Shown here piece after piece: positions 16,128 through 25,623 of a stretch of 39,494 nt of DNA (position 1 is the first letter of the stretch; each line of letters opens with the position of its first letter). A program made the position numbers and the translations under genes. The DNA is taken from contig JAKFUF010000118.1 in the NCBI GenBank assembly GCA_021732845.1, positions 1 through 39,494 on the forward strand, given 5' to 3'. The DNA is from Planctomycetaceae bacterium (GTDB lineage Bacteria; Planctomycetota; Planctomycetia; Planctomycetales; Planctomycetaceae). Under the pieces are notes generated by a model. The model was not told where the DNA came from and ran no database searches. It saw nothing but the letters and a program-made list of their open reading frames with translations.

Positions 16128-16573
16128 ACGACCCTCTCATCCGACTTTTGTTCCTGGCCCACCTTGGATCATCCCTGTACATGGTAGGGCTCATTTGGTT
16201 TGTGCAGGTTGTGCACTACCCGCTCTTTGCCAGCGTCGGAAATCTGGAATTTCCATCCTACGAACAGCGTCACACGGCTCTCACCACTTGGGTGGTCGCA
16301 CCCCCGATGCTGATCGAAGGGGCAACCGCAGTGCTCCTGATTTTGTTCCGCCCGACCGGTGTCCCAGAGTGGTCCGTCTGGTCCGGATTGGCACTGTTGG
16401 CATTGAGTTGGTTGTCGACGGTCTTTATCCAGGTTCCCTGTCACAATGTATTGTCTAAAGTCTTCGACCCGCTTGTTCATCAACGCCTCGTCTCGACCAA
16501 TTGGTTGCGGACCGCCGCCTGGAGCCTGCACGGGGGCTTGGTGCTGTGGATGGCATGGTCATCGTTCAGTTGA
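16124..16573 (+). CDS. Four-helix membrane protein of unknown function
   Basis: This 149-residue protein has four hydrophobic helices (about 8-32, 52-75, 80-102, 128-147). Its start overlaps the stop of the FAD gene (ATGA), indicating translational coupling and a shared transcript. Histidines and a cysteine occur at helix ends (VVHYPLF, VPCHNVLS), which could hint at a cofactor, but I cannot name the family. Confidence 0.78.
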   Translation: MNDPLIRLLFLAHLGSSLYMVGLIWFVQVVHYPLFASVGNLEFPSYEQRHTALTTWVVAPPMLIEGATAVLLILFRPTGVPEWSVWSGLALLALSWLSTVFIQVPCHNVLSKVFDPLVHQRLVSTNWLRTAAWSLHGGLVLWMAWSSFS

Positions 16574-16608
16574 GGCATACCGACAACGCAGATTCTGGGA
16601 GAACAAAC

Positions 16609-17079
16609 GTGGCAAGATTTGAAGTGGGCGACCATGCACCGGACTTTTCCGCGACGACGCATGACGGCAACAAGATCCGTCTGGCCGACTTCTTGGGAAA
16701 GCGTGCGTTAGTTCTGTTCTTCTACCCCAAAGACGGCACGCCGATTTGCACACAAGAGGCGTGCGCCTTTCGCGACTCGTATGAGCAATTCATCGACGCT
16801 GGGGCGGACGTGATCGGCGTCAGCGGTGATACCGAGGAAAGTCACCGCACATTCGCGCGGCAGCACAAGTTGTCGTTCCCCTTGATCAGCGACATGGACG
16901 GCTCGCTGCGCAAGGCATTTGCGGTTCCAAAAACGCTGGGGCTTTTTCCGGGGCGGGTCACTTACGTCATCGATCAAGCAGGGATCATCCGACAAATCTT
17001 CTCGGCACAATTCGCCTCGGACGAACATGTCCGACAGGCTTTGACCGCCGTGGGTGCGGCAACCAGATCTCCTCAGTAA
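16609..17079 (+). CDS. bcp: Peroxiredoxin of the Bcp/PrxQ type
   Basis: This 156-residue thioredoxin-fold protein reduces hydrogen and organic peroxides. The core motif FFYPKDGTPICTQEACAF contains the peroxidatic Cys47 and, five residues on, Cys52 as resolving cysteine, the PrxQ arrangement. The GTG at 16609 with GGGAG upstream is chosen over an in-frame ATG at 16555 inside the preceding gene. It closes the redox gene run, 35 nt after the membrane protein gene. Confidence 0.9.
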   Translation: MARFEVGDHAPDFSATTHDGNKIRLADFLGKRALVLFFYPKDGTPICTQEACAFRDSYEQFIDAGADVIGVSGDTEESHRTFARQHKLSFPLISDMDGSLRKAFAVPKTLGLFPGRVTYVIDQAGIIRQIFSAQFASDEHVRQALTAVGAATRSPQ

Positions 17080-17103
17080 TGTCACTTGCCTAATAAATGA
17101 ACG

Positions 17104-18126
17104 ATGCGGATACCAATGAAGACAATCCTAAGACTGTTTCTCGCACTCATCACCCTCGCCTCCTTAGGTATGGTTTGGGGCCAGTTGGCCAGGAAAGGCG
17201 CCCAGGCGATTCCCGAGGGCCATGTGGTCTTAACGCTGCTGGTTGGCGACTTGGAGCGAGAATGTCTCGTCCATCTCCCGCCTGGCTATGACAAAACCAA
17301 GCCCGTGCCGCTGGTCATCTCGTTTCACGGCGGCGGCGGGACGGGCATCAATGCGATGAAGGAGACGGGCTGGTCGGCAAAGGCGGACGCGGAGGGATTC
17401 ATCGTCGCGTATCCCGAGGGCGTGCGACCGGATGCCGTGAAACCGCCAAGCCTGCGCAACAACATGCAGACATGGAATGATGGCTCCGGTCGCTTCTACT
17501 CCGCCGAGCAGAAAATCGACGACGTGGCTTTCATCCGCGTGCTGATCGAAAAACTCAGCGTGAATTACGCGATTGATCAGCGCCGCATCTTCGCGACCGG
17601 TTTCTCGAATGGAGCGTCGATGGCCTTTCGCGTCGGTGCCGAACTCGCCGATCGCATCGCCGCTGTCGCCCCGCATTCCGGCGCGTGCTGGTCGGAGACC
17701 GTAAAACCCTCGCGCGCGATTTCGCTCTGCTATCTCACCGGCACGGCGGACACATTGAACCCGCTCGACGGCGGTTTTCCGAAGCTGGCACTCGGCGGCA
17801 AGGATCAAGGCGGCAAACCGAAGCCGCCCGTGATCGACAGCATTCTGAAGTGGGCAAAGACATTGGGCTGCCCCGAAACACCCGTGCAAGACGACACGAA
17901 GAATGGGGTGCGCACGCGCGGCTTCGGTCCGGGACGCGACGGCGCGGAAGTTGTCTTCATCACTATCGAAGGCCTCGGCCACAACTGGGCGGGCGGCGTC
18001 GGACAGGCGCCGGAATTCATGGTCGGCAAGAACACGGACAAACTCAAAGCCACGGACGTCATCTGGAATTTCTTCCAAGTACATGGCAAGGCTTCTTCGT
18101 CCGCCATTGACAAGGAGAAACCATGA
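17104..18126 (+). CDS. Secreted PHB-depolymerase/feruloyl-esterase-like hydrolase
   Basis: This protein of up to 340 residues (an ATG four codons downstream is equally possible) has a signal peptide at the N-terminus. It has the alpha/beta-hydrolase features of the LpqC/poly(3-hydroxybutyrate) depolymerase group: oxyanion loop SFHGGGG near 73-79, nucleophile in GFSNGA with Ser168, a late Asp region (TGTADTLNP) and a His in EGLGHNWAGG. It probably cleaves ester bonds in polymers or plant-derived material outside the cytoplasm; the substrate is not deducible. Its stop overlaps the next gene's start (ATGA), which is a paralogue. Confidence 0.88.
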   Translation: MRIPMKTILRLFLALITLASLGMVWGQLARKGAQAIPEGHVVLTLLVGDLERECLVHLPPGYDKTKPVPLVISFHGGGGTGINAMKETGWSAKADAEGFIVAYPEGVRPDAVKPPSLRNNMQTWNDGSGRFYSAEQKIDDVAFIRVLIEKLSVNYAIDQRRIFATGFSNGASMAFRVGAELADRIAAVAPHSGACWSETVKPSRAISLCYLTGTADTLNPLDGGFPKLALGGKDQGGKPKPPVIDSILKWAKTLGCPETPVQDDTKNGVRTRGFGPGRDGAEVVFITIEGLGHNWAGGVGQAPEFMVGKNTDKLKATDVIWNFFQVHGKASSSAIDKEKP

Positions 18127-19175
18127 AAACGATCATCACGATCATCAGCCTGTCAGTCATTCTTTCCGGCCTGACTCTCTTAGCACAGGAAACGCCACGG
18201 CCCGCCACCGGCGACCTCGCCGACCATTCCAAGCAGCCCAACCGTAATGGGGACGGGAAGCTGGGGCCGGGCGACCACACACGAACGATCAAAGTCGGCG
18301 AGTTGGAGCGGCGCTATCGCATCTACATCCCGGCGAAATACGACGCGGCGAAGGCCACGCCGGTCATCGTGGTCTTCCACGGTGGCGGCGGGAATCCCGA
18401 GAGCATGATTCGCCTCACGGGCATGAATGCGAAATCGGACGAGGCGGGATTCATCGTTGTCTATCCGTTCGGCAGCGGAAAGTTGGACAACTCCCTGCTG
18501 ACCTTCAACGGCGGCGGCTGCTGCGGCTACGCGATGGAGCGGAAGATTGATGATGTCGGCTTCACCCGCGCGTTGCTCGATGACCTGGCTACGGTGGCAA
18601 ACGTGGATGCGAATCGCGTCTTCGCGACCGGACTCTCGAACGGCGGCATCATGTCGCATTACGTTGCATCGGAATTGTCCGACCGCATCGCCGCCGTCGC
18701 GCCGGTCGCTGGGCCGCTGATGATGGACGCGCCGAATGCCAAACGCCCCGTGTCTGTGATGCACTTCCACGGCACGGCGGATGAGTTCGCACCGTTCAAG
18801 GGAGGCTATGGAAAAGGATTCCTGGGTCGAAGCAAGGTGACGTCGTTTCGGTCGGTGAATCATACCATCCAGAGCTGGGTGAAGGCGAACGGCTGCGAGC
18901 CCGAGCCGCAAGTCATCGCACTCACGGACAAGACCAACGACGGCATGAGCGTGACGCGCAAGACGTGGAGCGGCGGCAAAGGTGGCAGCGAAGTGGTGCT
19001 CATCGAAATCGAAAACGGCGGCCACACCTGGCCCGGCCAGAAACCCATCGTGGCACTGCTCGGCAAGTCCACGGAGGACATCTCGGCTAACGATTTGATG
19101 TGGGAGTTTTTCCAGAAGCATCCGCTCGATGCGGAGGCGAAGCCCAGTGCCGTGGAAGGAACCGCCAAGCCATGA
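18123..19175 (+). CDS. Second secreted PHB-depolymerase/feruloyl-esterase-like hydrolase
   Basis: This 350-residue paralogue of the preceding gene has a signal peptide (1-21). Oxyanion loop VFHGGGG, nucleophile motif GLSNGG with Ser172, Asp in HGTADEFAP and His in ENGGHTWPG complete the catalytic set. Two adjacent cysteines (GGGCCGY) precede the nucleophile. A short region before the catalytic domain (RNGDGKLGPGDHTR) resembles an EF-hand-like NxDG loop and may bind calcium. AAGGAG precedes the ATG, which overlaps the previous stop; its own stop overlaps the following start, so three genes are coupled. Confidence 0.88.
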   Translation: MKTIITIISLSVILSGLTLLAQETPRPATGDLADHSKQPNRNGDGKLGPGDHTRTIKVGELERRYRIYIPAKYDAAKATPVIVVFHGGGGNPESMIRLTGMNAKSDEAGFIVVYPFGSGKLDNSLLTFNGGGCCGYAMERKIDDVGFTRALLDDLATVANVDANRVFATGLSNGGIMSHYVASELSDRIAAVAPVAGPLMMDAPNAKRPVSVMHFHGTADEFAPFKGGYGKGFLGRSKVTSFRSVNHTIQSWVKANGCEPEPQVIALTDKTNDGMSVTRKTWSGGKGGSEVVLIEIENGGHTWPGQKPIVALLGKSTEDISANDLMWEFFQKHPLDAEAKPSAVEGTAKP

Positions 19176-20147
19176 AAACGATGAAACCTAAGCTCCACCG
19201 CTCCCTCACTACTCTCGCGTCCTTCGTCTTTGGGTTTTCGGTTCTCTCCGCCGCCGGCGCGGAGCTGGAACCGCTCGACTGTTACCGTCTGTGCCGGGTG
19301 CGAGACGCGGCGGTGAAGAAGCAGGATCTGCGTGCGATTGAGAAACTGGTCGAGACGGAAGGGCTCGTGCGCAAGGAAAGCGGTTGGACAGCTCAGCGCA
19401 CAGCTCAGTTGCAGAAAGTCATCAGCGAACTCGAAGCCCGCGCGAAGATCGAAACCGTGACGTCGGTCCCGGCGGATTTGAAGCCGCAGGACTATGCCTT
19501 TGCGGTTCCGCGTCGTGAGTTGCTCGACGTGCGTTTCGCCGGGACGGAACAAGCGGAAGCGAAGTCGCAGAGCCTCGATGTTTATGCGCCGGCGGGCGGG
19601 AAAGGACATCCCATCATTGTCTGGCTGCACGGCGGCGGCATGAAGGGAGGTGAAGACAGCTACGCAGGCTGGGACGCGACGGGCGGCTATCTGCTGGCCT
19701 ACGCCATGCCGCTGAAGAAGCTTTATCTCACTTGCAAAAAGGCTGGTGCAGTCCCGCAACTCGATGCCGCAGCCGCTCAATCACTCATCGTCGACGGGCG
19801 TGGCTGGAGCAACAATGACCGCCACAGCTTCTACGATGCGCTGAGTGATGACCGCCGGCTTTGGCGAACGTGGAAATCAACCCACCAAGTTTGGTGGCAA
19901 GATCGGTCCCGAGTTCACCTTCGGAATTTATATGGAGAAAGAGCTGAAGGAGCCCATTCTGATTATCAAGACCGCCTGGGGCGGCAGGTCACTCAACACC
20001 GAATTCCGTCCGCCGAGCGCCGGGCAATACAAGCTGCCCAAGCAGATTCAGGAATTGTGGGCCAAATATCCCCAGGGTGCCCACGGGGTGCCCAAGCTCG
20101 AGGACCGGAAAAAATGGCAGGATGATAAGGATGCCGCCTCGGGTGTG
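19172..20147 (+). pseudogene. Chimeric, truncated hydrolase pseudogene (alpha/beta-hydrolase start, sialate-O-acetylesterase-like end)
   Basis: The N-terminal part has a signal peptide and an esterase start up to LHGGGMKGG (about residue 157). The frame then continues into unrelated sequence (MPLKKLYLTCKKAGAVPQLD, DGRGWSNNDRH) and, after a frame change near 19845, into a segment typical of sialate O-acetylesterase-type SGNH proteins (GPEFTFGIYMEKEL, LIIKTAWGGRSLNTEFRPPS). That segment stops abruptly near 20147, where transposase sequence begins on the opposite strand. At least one internal deletion and one truncation are needed to explain it. It was probably once the third and fourth genes of the esterase group. 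Confidence 0.7.
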
Positions 20148-20745
20148 TTGAACCGCTCGACGTGCGCCCGCAGATTGGGTGAGACCAGCGTGCTGCGTTT
20201 GATCTTCGCCCCGCTCGATTCAATCGCTGCATCAAACTGCGCCGTGAACTTTGTGTCGTTGTCCCGCATCACGTGCGTCGGGGCTAGGTTCAGATCTTCG
20301 GCCTCCATTACGAAGTTCCTGGCCTGCTGACTGACCCAGGCTGAATCGGGGCTGAGCGTACACGGCGTAATCCAGCACCGCCGCGTTCCCAGGTGCAAAA
20401 ACACGAGGAAGTAGAGGTCGACGAGACCCTTCACGGTCCACATTGGCTTCGACACAAAGCCCCACTGCCACAGCGTGTCGGCATGGATCTTCTGGAACTC
20501 GTCCCAGGTTCCTTTGCCGCGCTTCGGGCCGGGATCAATGTCGTTTTCTTTCAGGATCACCTTCACCGTCTGGCGAGAGATGTTCTTGATCCCGAGTTTC
20601 CGTAACTCGCCAAGAATGCGGGTGTAGCCCCACGAGTTTTCTTTGGCCAGTCGCAACACGAACTCACGGATTTCATCCGGTGTCCGGGGCCGAGGTGCGA
20701 ATCGAAAGCTGGTCCAAGTTCCACAGCGAGGCGTACTGGACCGTT
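20148..20745 (-). pseudogene. N-terminal half of an integrase-core (IS481/IS3-like) transposase
   Basis: Read on the minus strand, the sequence gives the helix-turn-helix region (RPRTPDEIREFVLRLAKENS, WGYTRILGELRKLGI) and the start of a DDE integrase core (HADTLWQWGFVSK, VDLYFLVFLHLGT, THVMRDNDTKF), stopping at VERFN. The rest of the core and the C-terminus are absent here but occur at 24202-24466. The region before the helix-turn-helix appears eroded. The break at the FN codons coincides with the end of the hydrolase pseudogene. Confidence 0.8.
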
Positions 20746-20864
20746 GAGTTGGATGAATGACAATCGCCGCCGAGTCTTTTTCGATTGGCTCGGCGGCTTT
20801 ACACGAGCGAGCTCCTGGGAGAGCGGGTGTCCTTCGGTCGCGGCTTCCGTGACACAGGTCGGCG

Positions 20865-21221
20865 TCAATTGGTCCGTTTGTTCTCTTGCAGCCTCGCTGC
20901 AGCAGCGCGTTCGTGTTCATGTCGTCGATGTCGCTCATAAGCTGAAGTCACGATCGAATTGCACAGAAGATCGGCACCCACGCAAACAGCCAGCAGGCAC
21001 AATAGATTTCGATAGATCCTCTTGCGAGTCGCTGCTGCGACCGGGGCCAATTCCCATCCCCCACTGCGCTGCAACGACCGCAGACACAGATACCGACTGA
21101 CGTGAATTGCCGAGACCATGGCCCAGGCAATAAACAATGTGGCCACGAGCAGGATGACGGAAGGCCCCATCACCCCTCCATTCTGGGCCAGCACGACGGG
21201 AAACTGGACGATGACGAACAT
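20865..21221 (-). CDS. Small membrane protein, unknown function
   Basis: This 118-residue frame from the ATG at 21221 has two or three hydrophobic segments (around SVILLVATLFIAWAMVSAI and IYRNLLCLLAVCVGADLLC) and a charged, Arg/His/Glu-rich C-terminal tail. Its gene lies 35 nt after another small membrane protein gene on the same strand, so the two may be an operon, divergent from the P-type ATPase. The family is not recognised. Confidence 0.5.
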   Translation of the reverse strand: MFVIVQFPVVLAQNGGVMGPSVILLVATLFIAWAMVSAIHVSRYLCLRSLQRSGGWELAPVAAATRKRIYRNLLCLLAVCVGADLLCNSIVTSAYERHRRHEHERAAAARLQENKRTN

Positions 21222-21256
21222 GCTGCACACTCCAGACTCAAACGCGATTTCAGCGG

Positions 21257-21538
21257 TCAGGTTCGCTGCTGATAGAAGAAATAAAGAATCATGAGCGGCA
21301 AACTGACGAGAAACGCAAGTTCGACAATTCCGATCCACCAGCACCTCCGAAAAGTTCCCCAGACGAAAACGCCCAAAAATCCCGCAGAGGTCATGAGCAG
21401 ATTTCCTGTGGCATTCGGAACTCCGGTCGGCGAGCAGAAGGTGATTAACCACGTCCAAGCAAACCATGCTGCGAACAACAATTGCAAGGCAGAGGTAAAC
21501 TGCAACCATCGCAATGCGATTTGGAAACTGCGTGGCAC
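21257..21538 (-). CDS. Small membrane protein, unknown function
   Basis: This 93-residue, largely hydrophobic protein has about three spans (ALQLLFAAWFAWTWLITF, LLMTSAGFLGVFVWGTF, GIVELAFLVSLPLMILYFF), and ends in a short basic tail. It is transcribed away from the P-type ATPase, 154 nt from that gene's start, and lies on the same strand as the next small membrane protein. No family is recognised. Confidence 0.5.
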   Translation of the reverse strand: MPRSFQIALRWLQFTSALQLLFAAWFAWTWLITFCSPTGVPNATGNLLMTSAGFLGVFVWGTFRRCWWIGIVELAFLVSLPLMILYFFYQQRT

Positions 21539-21692
21539 GACAGGCCTTCCCGTGAGGTGAGGATCAACCAGCAGCTTACCCAGTGCGTGATCTGGGGACT
21601 AGTTGATGGCGGTCCGGCGGCCGTCGCTGGTCGCCGGGTCGCCGGTCGGCAAGGCATTCCCGGATGAACCACATCTGGTATGATGGTGGGTT

Positions 21693-24191
21693 ATGGGGAC
21701 ACGAAACCTACCACTGGAACGCGTTGCCGGGCTGCTGAACTCAGACCAGGGCCTCACCACACCTCTAGCCCAGGAGCGGATTCGCCAGTACGGAGTCAAT
21801 GATGTCATCGATGCTCCAACGCATCCGTGGCGAACGCTGCTCCGCGAAACGGCCAAAGATCCGATGCTGTGGTTCTTCGTCGCGACGAGCGCCCTGTATG
21901 CGTTCGTCGGAGAATGGACCGAGTCGATCACCTTGCTCGTGGCCATCCTGCCGCTGCTCGGGATGGACGTGTATCTCCATCGACGAACTCAGGCCTCCAC
22001 GGAGGGTTTGCGAAGCCAGTTGGCGACGCGTGCGACCGTCATCCGTGACGGAAAGGTGTTGGAGATTCCAGTCCTGGACTTGGTTCCGGGGGATCTCATT
22101 CAGGTATCCGCCGGCGAGCCGTTTGCCGCGGATGGCGTGATCGTTTCAGCCCAGTCGGCCCAAGTGGACGAATCGGCGCTGACGGGCGAGGCCTACCCGG
22201 TCGGCAAGCAGGCGCTGCACGACATACCGCACGATGGCGTCACGCCACCGGTCGCGGAAGAGCACTGGGCGTTCGCCGGAACTCGTCTACTGACGGGAGC
22301 GGCACGCGTTCGGGTCGTGTTCACCGGGCAAGAGACGGTCTACGGTGAGATCGTCCGCTCGGCGGTTCATGGCGTGCATGAAAGCACCCCGCTGCAGCAA
22401 TCCATCGGAGGGCTGGTCCGGGTCTTGCTGTTCGTAGCGGTCGGACTGTGTGTTCTTCTCGCTGGTGTCCGCCTGTATCAGGGTCACGGGTGGCTGGATG
22501 CACTGATCAGCGCTGTGACGCTGGCAACCGCGGCGATACCCGAGGAATTCCCCGTTGTCTTCACAGTCTTTCTCGGCGTCGGCGTGTATCGGCTGGCCCA
22601 ACGGAAGGCCCTCGTTCGACGCGCGGTCACGGTCGAGAATATCGGACGTATCTCGTTTATCTGCTCCGACAAGACCGGAACGATTACTGAGGGGCGACTC
22701 CAACTGACGCACATGCTCCCAGAGGCCAGCCTCGCTGAAGAGCGACTCGCCTGGCTTTCGTGCGTCGCCAGTCGGGCCGACAGTGGCGATCCGATGGATG
22801 AAGCCATTTATCGCTCACACATCCAAGCGGCGACGATGGAACGGGTGGCAACCTTTCCCTTCACTGAAGATCGGAAGCGGGAGACCGGCGTGGTTCGCCA
22901 AGTCGACGGCACCTTTCTCGTGGCGACGAAAGGGGCTGCCGAAGTCATTCTGGGACTGTGCAGCCTGGTCGAGTCCAAGCGAGAGGAATGGCTGGCGCAT
23001 GTTCGGCAGCTTGCCGCCGGCGCACACAAAGTGATCGGAGTCGCCACGCTTGTCACGGTGGATGCCGCTGTTTGTGCCAGTGAAATTGAGCAAGGCCTGG
23101 AGTTTTCTGGGCTGCTGGCCTTCGAAGACCCGCTTCGAGACGGAGTCCAAGAGGCCGTGCAAGCCTGCCGATCCGCTGGCATCCATCCGATCATGGTCAC
23201 CGGAGATCATCCGCTGACAGCTTCAGCGGTTGCGCGAGAGGTCGGCCTCGGGGCGGATTCTCCAAGGGTCATCCTTGGTGATGACCTGGAGCAGATCGTA
23301 GCCAGCGGTCAAGCGGCGTCACTGCGAAGCGTGGACGTCATTGCCCGCGCCAAGCCGACCCAGAAACTGAAGCTGGTCCGAGCGCTCCAACAGCTCGGTG
23401 AGATCGTGGCTGTCACTGGAGACGGGGTGAACGACGTGCCCGCGCTCCAAGCCTCTGATATTGGCGTCGCAATGGGGGGGCGGGGTACTCGCAGTGCCCG
23501 CGAAGTCGCTGCCATCGTGCTGCTGGACGACAATTTTCGAACCATCGTTCGTGCTATCGGAGAGGGACGGCAGCTGTTCGAGAACCTGAGAGTCAGTTTT
23601 CAGTACCTGCTGATTGTACATATCCCAGTTGTCCTGACAGCCACTTTCATCCCGTTGGCCGGCTACCCGCTCCTGTACCTGCCTGTCCATGTCGTCTGGA
23701 TGGAAATGATCATCCATCCCACGGCGATGCTGGTTTTCCAGGAACAAGCCGCTCGGGAACTCGTCCCACGAGCGCGGATTACCGGATCGTTGCGATTCTT
23801 TACGGGCGGAGAATGGGCGATGTTGGTGACGACGGGCGTGTTCATCGCGGCGACGACAACGTTCGGATATCTGCGCAGCCTTGAAGGGATCAACAATGTC
23901 GAGCATGGCCGAGCGATGGCCTTGGCATCGTTCTCCGCGGCCAGCGCGTTTGTGACTGCGAGCCTGAGCCGACTGCGAACCCGGACGGCATGGATCACTT
24001 GCATCGCCACGCTACTCTTGGCAGTCGTGCTGATCCAAACTCCAGGAATCGATACTGTGTTGCACCTGAAGGCGCTCCACCGGGACGACTGGCTGTTGGC
24101 TCTCGTGGCCGGTGCGGGAGCCGCCACCATTCCCTTCGGACATAGCCTCCTGAAGTCCACCAAGGCCGAGCCCCCTGCAATCACGCACTAA
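21693..24191 (+). CDS. Cation-transporting P-type ATPase
   Basis: This 832-residue pump carries every hallmark of the family: the actuator motif LTGEA (near 163), the membrane helix 4 motif AAIPEEFPVVF (near 280), the phosphorylated aspartate in SDKTGT (about Asp326), VTGDHPLTA and the hinge GDGVNDVPAL (near 577), followed by four to six C-terminal helices. No N-terminal heavy-metal CxxC domain is present, and helix 4 is PEEFP rather than CPC, so a heavy-metal pump is unlikely; a Ca/Mn/monovalent-cation type II pump is more likely. The ion is not predictable. It is enclosed by the two halves of a split transposase. Confidence 0.92.
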   Translation: MGTRNLPLERVAGLLNSDQGLTTPLAQERIRQYGVNDVIDAPTHPWRTLLRETAKDPMLWFFVATSALYAFVGEWTESITLLVAILPLLGMDVYLHRRTQASTEGLRSQLATRATVIRDGKVLEIPVLDLVPGDLIQVSAGEPFAADGVIVSAQSAQVDESALTGEAYPVGKQALHDIPHDGVTPPVAEEHWAFAGTRLLTGAARVRVVFTGQETVYGEIVRSAVHGVHESTPLQQSIGGLVRVLLFVAVGLCVLLAGVRLYQGHGWLDALISAVTLATAAIPEEFPVVFTVFLGVGVYRLAQRKALVRRAVTVENIGRISFICSDKTGTITEGRLQLTHMLPEASLAEERLAWLSCVASRADSGDPMDEAIYRSHIQAATMERVATFPFTEDRKRETGVVRQVDGTFLVATKGAAEVILGLCSLVESKREEWLAHVRQLAAGAHKVIGVATLVTVDAAVCASEIEQGLEFSGLLAFEDPLRDGVQEAVQACRSAGIHPIMVTGDHPLTASAVAREVGLGADSPRVILGDDLEQIVASGQAASLRSVDVIARAKPTQKLKLVRALQQLGEIVAVTGDGVNDVPALQASDIGVAMGGRGTRSAREVAAIVLLDDNFRTIVRAIGEGRQLFENLRVSFQYLLIVHIPVVLTATFIPLAGYPLLYLPVHVVWMEMIIHPTAMLVFQEQAARELVPRARITGSLRFFTGGEWAMLVTTGVFIAATTTFGYLRSLEGINNVEHGRAMALASFSAASAFVTASLSRLRTRTAWITCIATLLLAVVLIQTPGIDTVLHLKALHRDDWLLALVAGAGAATIPFGHSLLKSTKAEPPAITH

Positions 24192-24201
24192 TATTTCCGG
24201 G

Positions 24202-24466
24202 TTATGGGGATCGGAGTGCTCTGCGTTCCGCTCGAACCCTGAGCCGCCCGCCCTGTGGCTCGCGGCAGACGATCCGCTGCTTGGTATCGTCGGTGTCGCC
24301 GTTTGGGGTTTCCGTCTCCGGCTGATTGACGGGTGATTCATTTCTCAGGGACTGGTGTGGCCGCTCTTCGTGGTAGTGGGCAATCATCTCCGGGACCAGA
24401 TGGTTCATGTGCTTTTCGCATAACACCTCGAAGTAATCGAGGCACTCCTGCTGCAACGTCTGGTTA
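24202..24466 (-). pseudogene. C-terminal half of the split integrase-core transposase
   Basis: The minus-strand frame begins at FNQTLQQECLDYFEVLCEKH, continues with the last acidic part of the integrase core (EMIAHYHEERPHQSL) and ends with an Arg-rich tail. It continues exactly where the half at 20148-20745 stops (VERFN), the two sharing only the bases AAC. The DNA upstream of FN on this strand belongs to the end of an ISAzo13-type element. Confidence 0.82.
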
Positions 24467-25098
24467 AAGGATCGCGGCAAAAATAACTGTCTCGTTTACT
24501 GTTGTGGAACTGCGCGGTAGTTCCATTTGCTTAACAGTGCATCGAAGAGGATTGGCATGGCGGCTTTGAATTCCTCCGAGGCTTTGCGTCCGGTTCCCGG
24601 TTTCGTAGGCTCCTTCGAGAATGTTCACTGTAGCCGACAATCCGGCGCGGGTGGAGGTGTTCTTCATCAGCCGGACCACGGTTTCCAGAGTGTCAAACAG
24701 AAACCCCTGACAGGCGCGGCCGACATGCGAGAAAAAGCGGCGTTCGATCGGGTTGTATTTCGAGCAGTAGCTGGGATCGTGAGCCACGCGGATCTCGATT
24801 CCGATGTCGTTCACCAGGCCTTGCAGATCCTGTTTGAAAAGGTGCTTGTTGGCCGCGTTGCTGCCGCCGCAGTCGCACAGCCACAGGATCGACGCGGCTT
24901 TAGAGTACGCCTTCCGGCCGAACTCATTCCAGTACCAGCGGAAGCTGTCGCAGGCGAACTCCGTCGTGTCGTGGCTCAGGCCCAGGTTGCCCGGCACCAC
25001 CAAGCCGAACAGCGTGTGCGAGCGGTTCGTGTCGCTCCAGGACGTGTACCGGACGTTGACGGAACTCTGCAGGCTGAAGCCGCCGGTGGCCGTCGAGG
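24467..25098 (-). pseudogene. Truncated ISAzo13-family transposase and element end
   Basis: The frame encodes the C-terminal DDE part of an ISAzo13 ('Rhodopirellula transposase') protein: [54 protein letters not shown]. The N-terminal half is missing; at about 25098 the DNA changes to the methyltransferase-like fragment. Near 24580 an extra base shifts the frame. In the other frame the normal ending (ASEEFKAAMPILFDALLSKW) reaches a stop at 24496. The 30 nt beyond it are probably the terminal sequence of the element, abutting the split transposase. Confidence 0.75.
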
Positions 25099-25623
25099 GG
25101 CGTTCGCTCCATCTACCCGTTGGTCGAACGTTGGTGCGACCTGAATGGCCTGCGGAAGATCGATCTCTGCGGCGGGATCAATCCCGTGCCCGGTTACGAG
25201 TCGGTCGATCTGCACGGCGGACGGATCGCCGCCGATCTCAACGCGCGCTGGCCGTTTGGTGATGGTGAAATGGGGGTGTTTCGGGCGCACGACGCCCTCG
25301 AACACCTCCGCGACCCCATTCATACGATGAAGGAGCTTCATCGCTGCCTGGCCCCGCAGGGCTGGCTTCTGTCGCAGACCCCCAGCACCGACGGCCGCGG
25401 TGCGTTCCAAGACCCGACGCACGTCTCGTTCTGGAACTCGAACTCGTTCTGGTACTACACCCGCGCCGACCAGAACCGCTTCATCGACTGCCCCGTCCGG
25501 TTCCAGGCGAACCGCTTGAAGAACTTCTTCCCCAGCGAATGGCACCGCGAGCACCAGATCGTCTACGTGAAGGCCGATCTCTTGAAGGTCGCGGGGCGAG
25601 TGCCGGGTGCGGTGGCGCTTTGA
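25099..25623 (+). pseudogene. Methyltransferase-like gene, longest copy of the recurring fragment (copy 2)
   Basis: About 175 codons encode a methyltransferase-like protein with a glycine loop ([20 protein letters not shown]), the pattern FRAHDALEHLRDPIHTMKEL, a post-motif CLAPQGWLLSQTPSTDGRG, and the C-terminal block shared with the other copies. It lacks a normal start: the coding pattern begins at the boundary with the ISAzo13 remnant, and the first possible start is a TTG at 25120. It could be expressed from there, but truncation is more likely. Such proteins often accompany polysaccharide genes; none are present here. Confidence 0.65.

Noticed and set aside
17230-19780. Long minus-strand frames opposite the esterase genes
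   Set aside because: They mirror the codon pattern of the plus-strand genes and lack family motifs.
24213-24240. tRNA-like ending (CTCGAACCCT) near 24.2 kb and 10.67 kb
   Set aside because: No cloverleaf can be folded around it; it is the 3-prime end of a transposase gene and its remnant.
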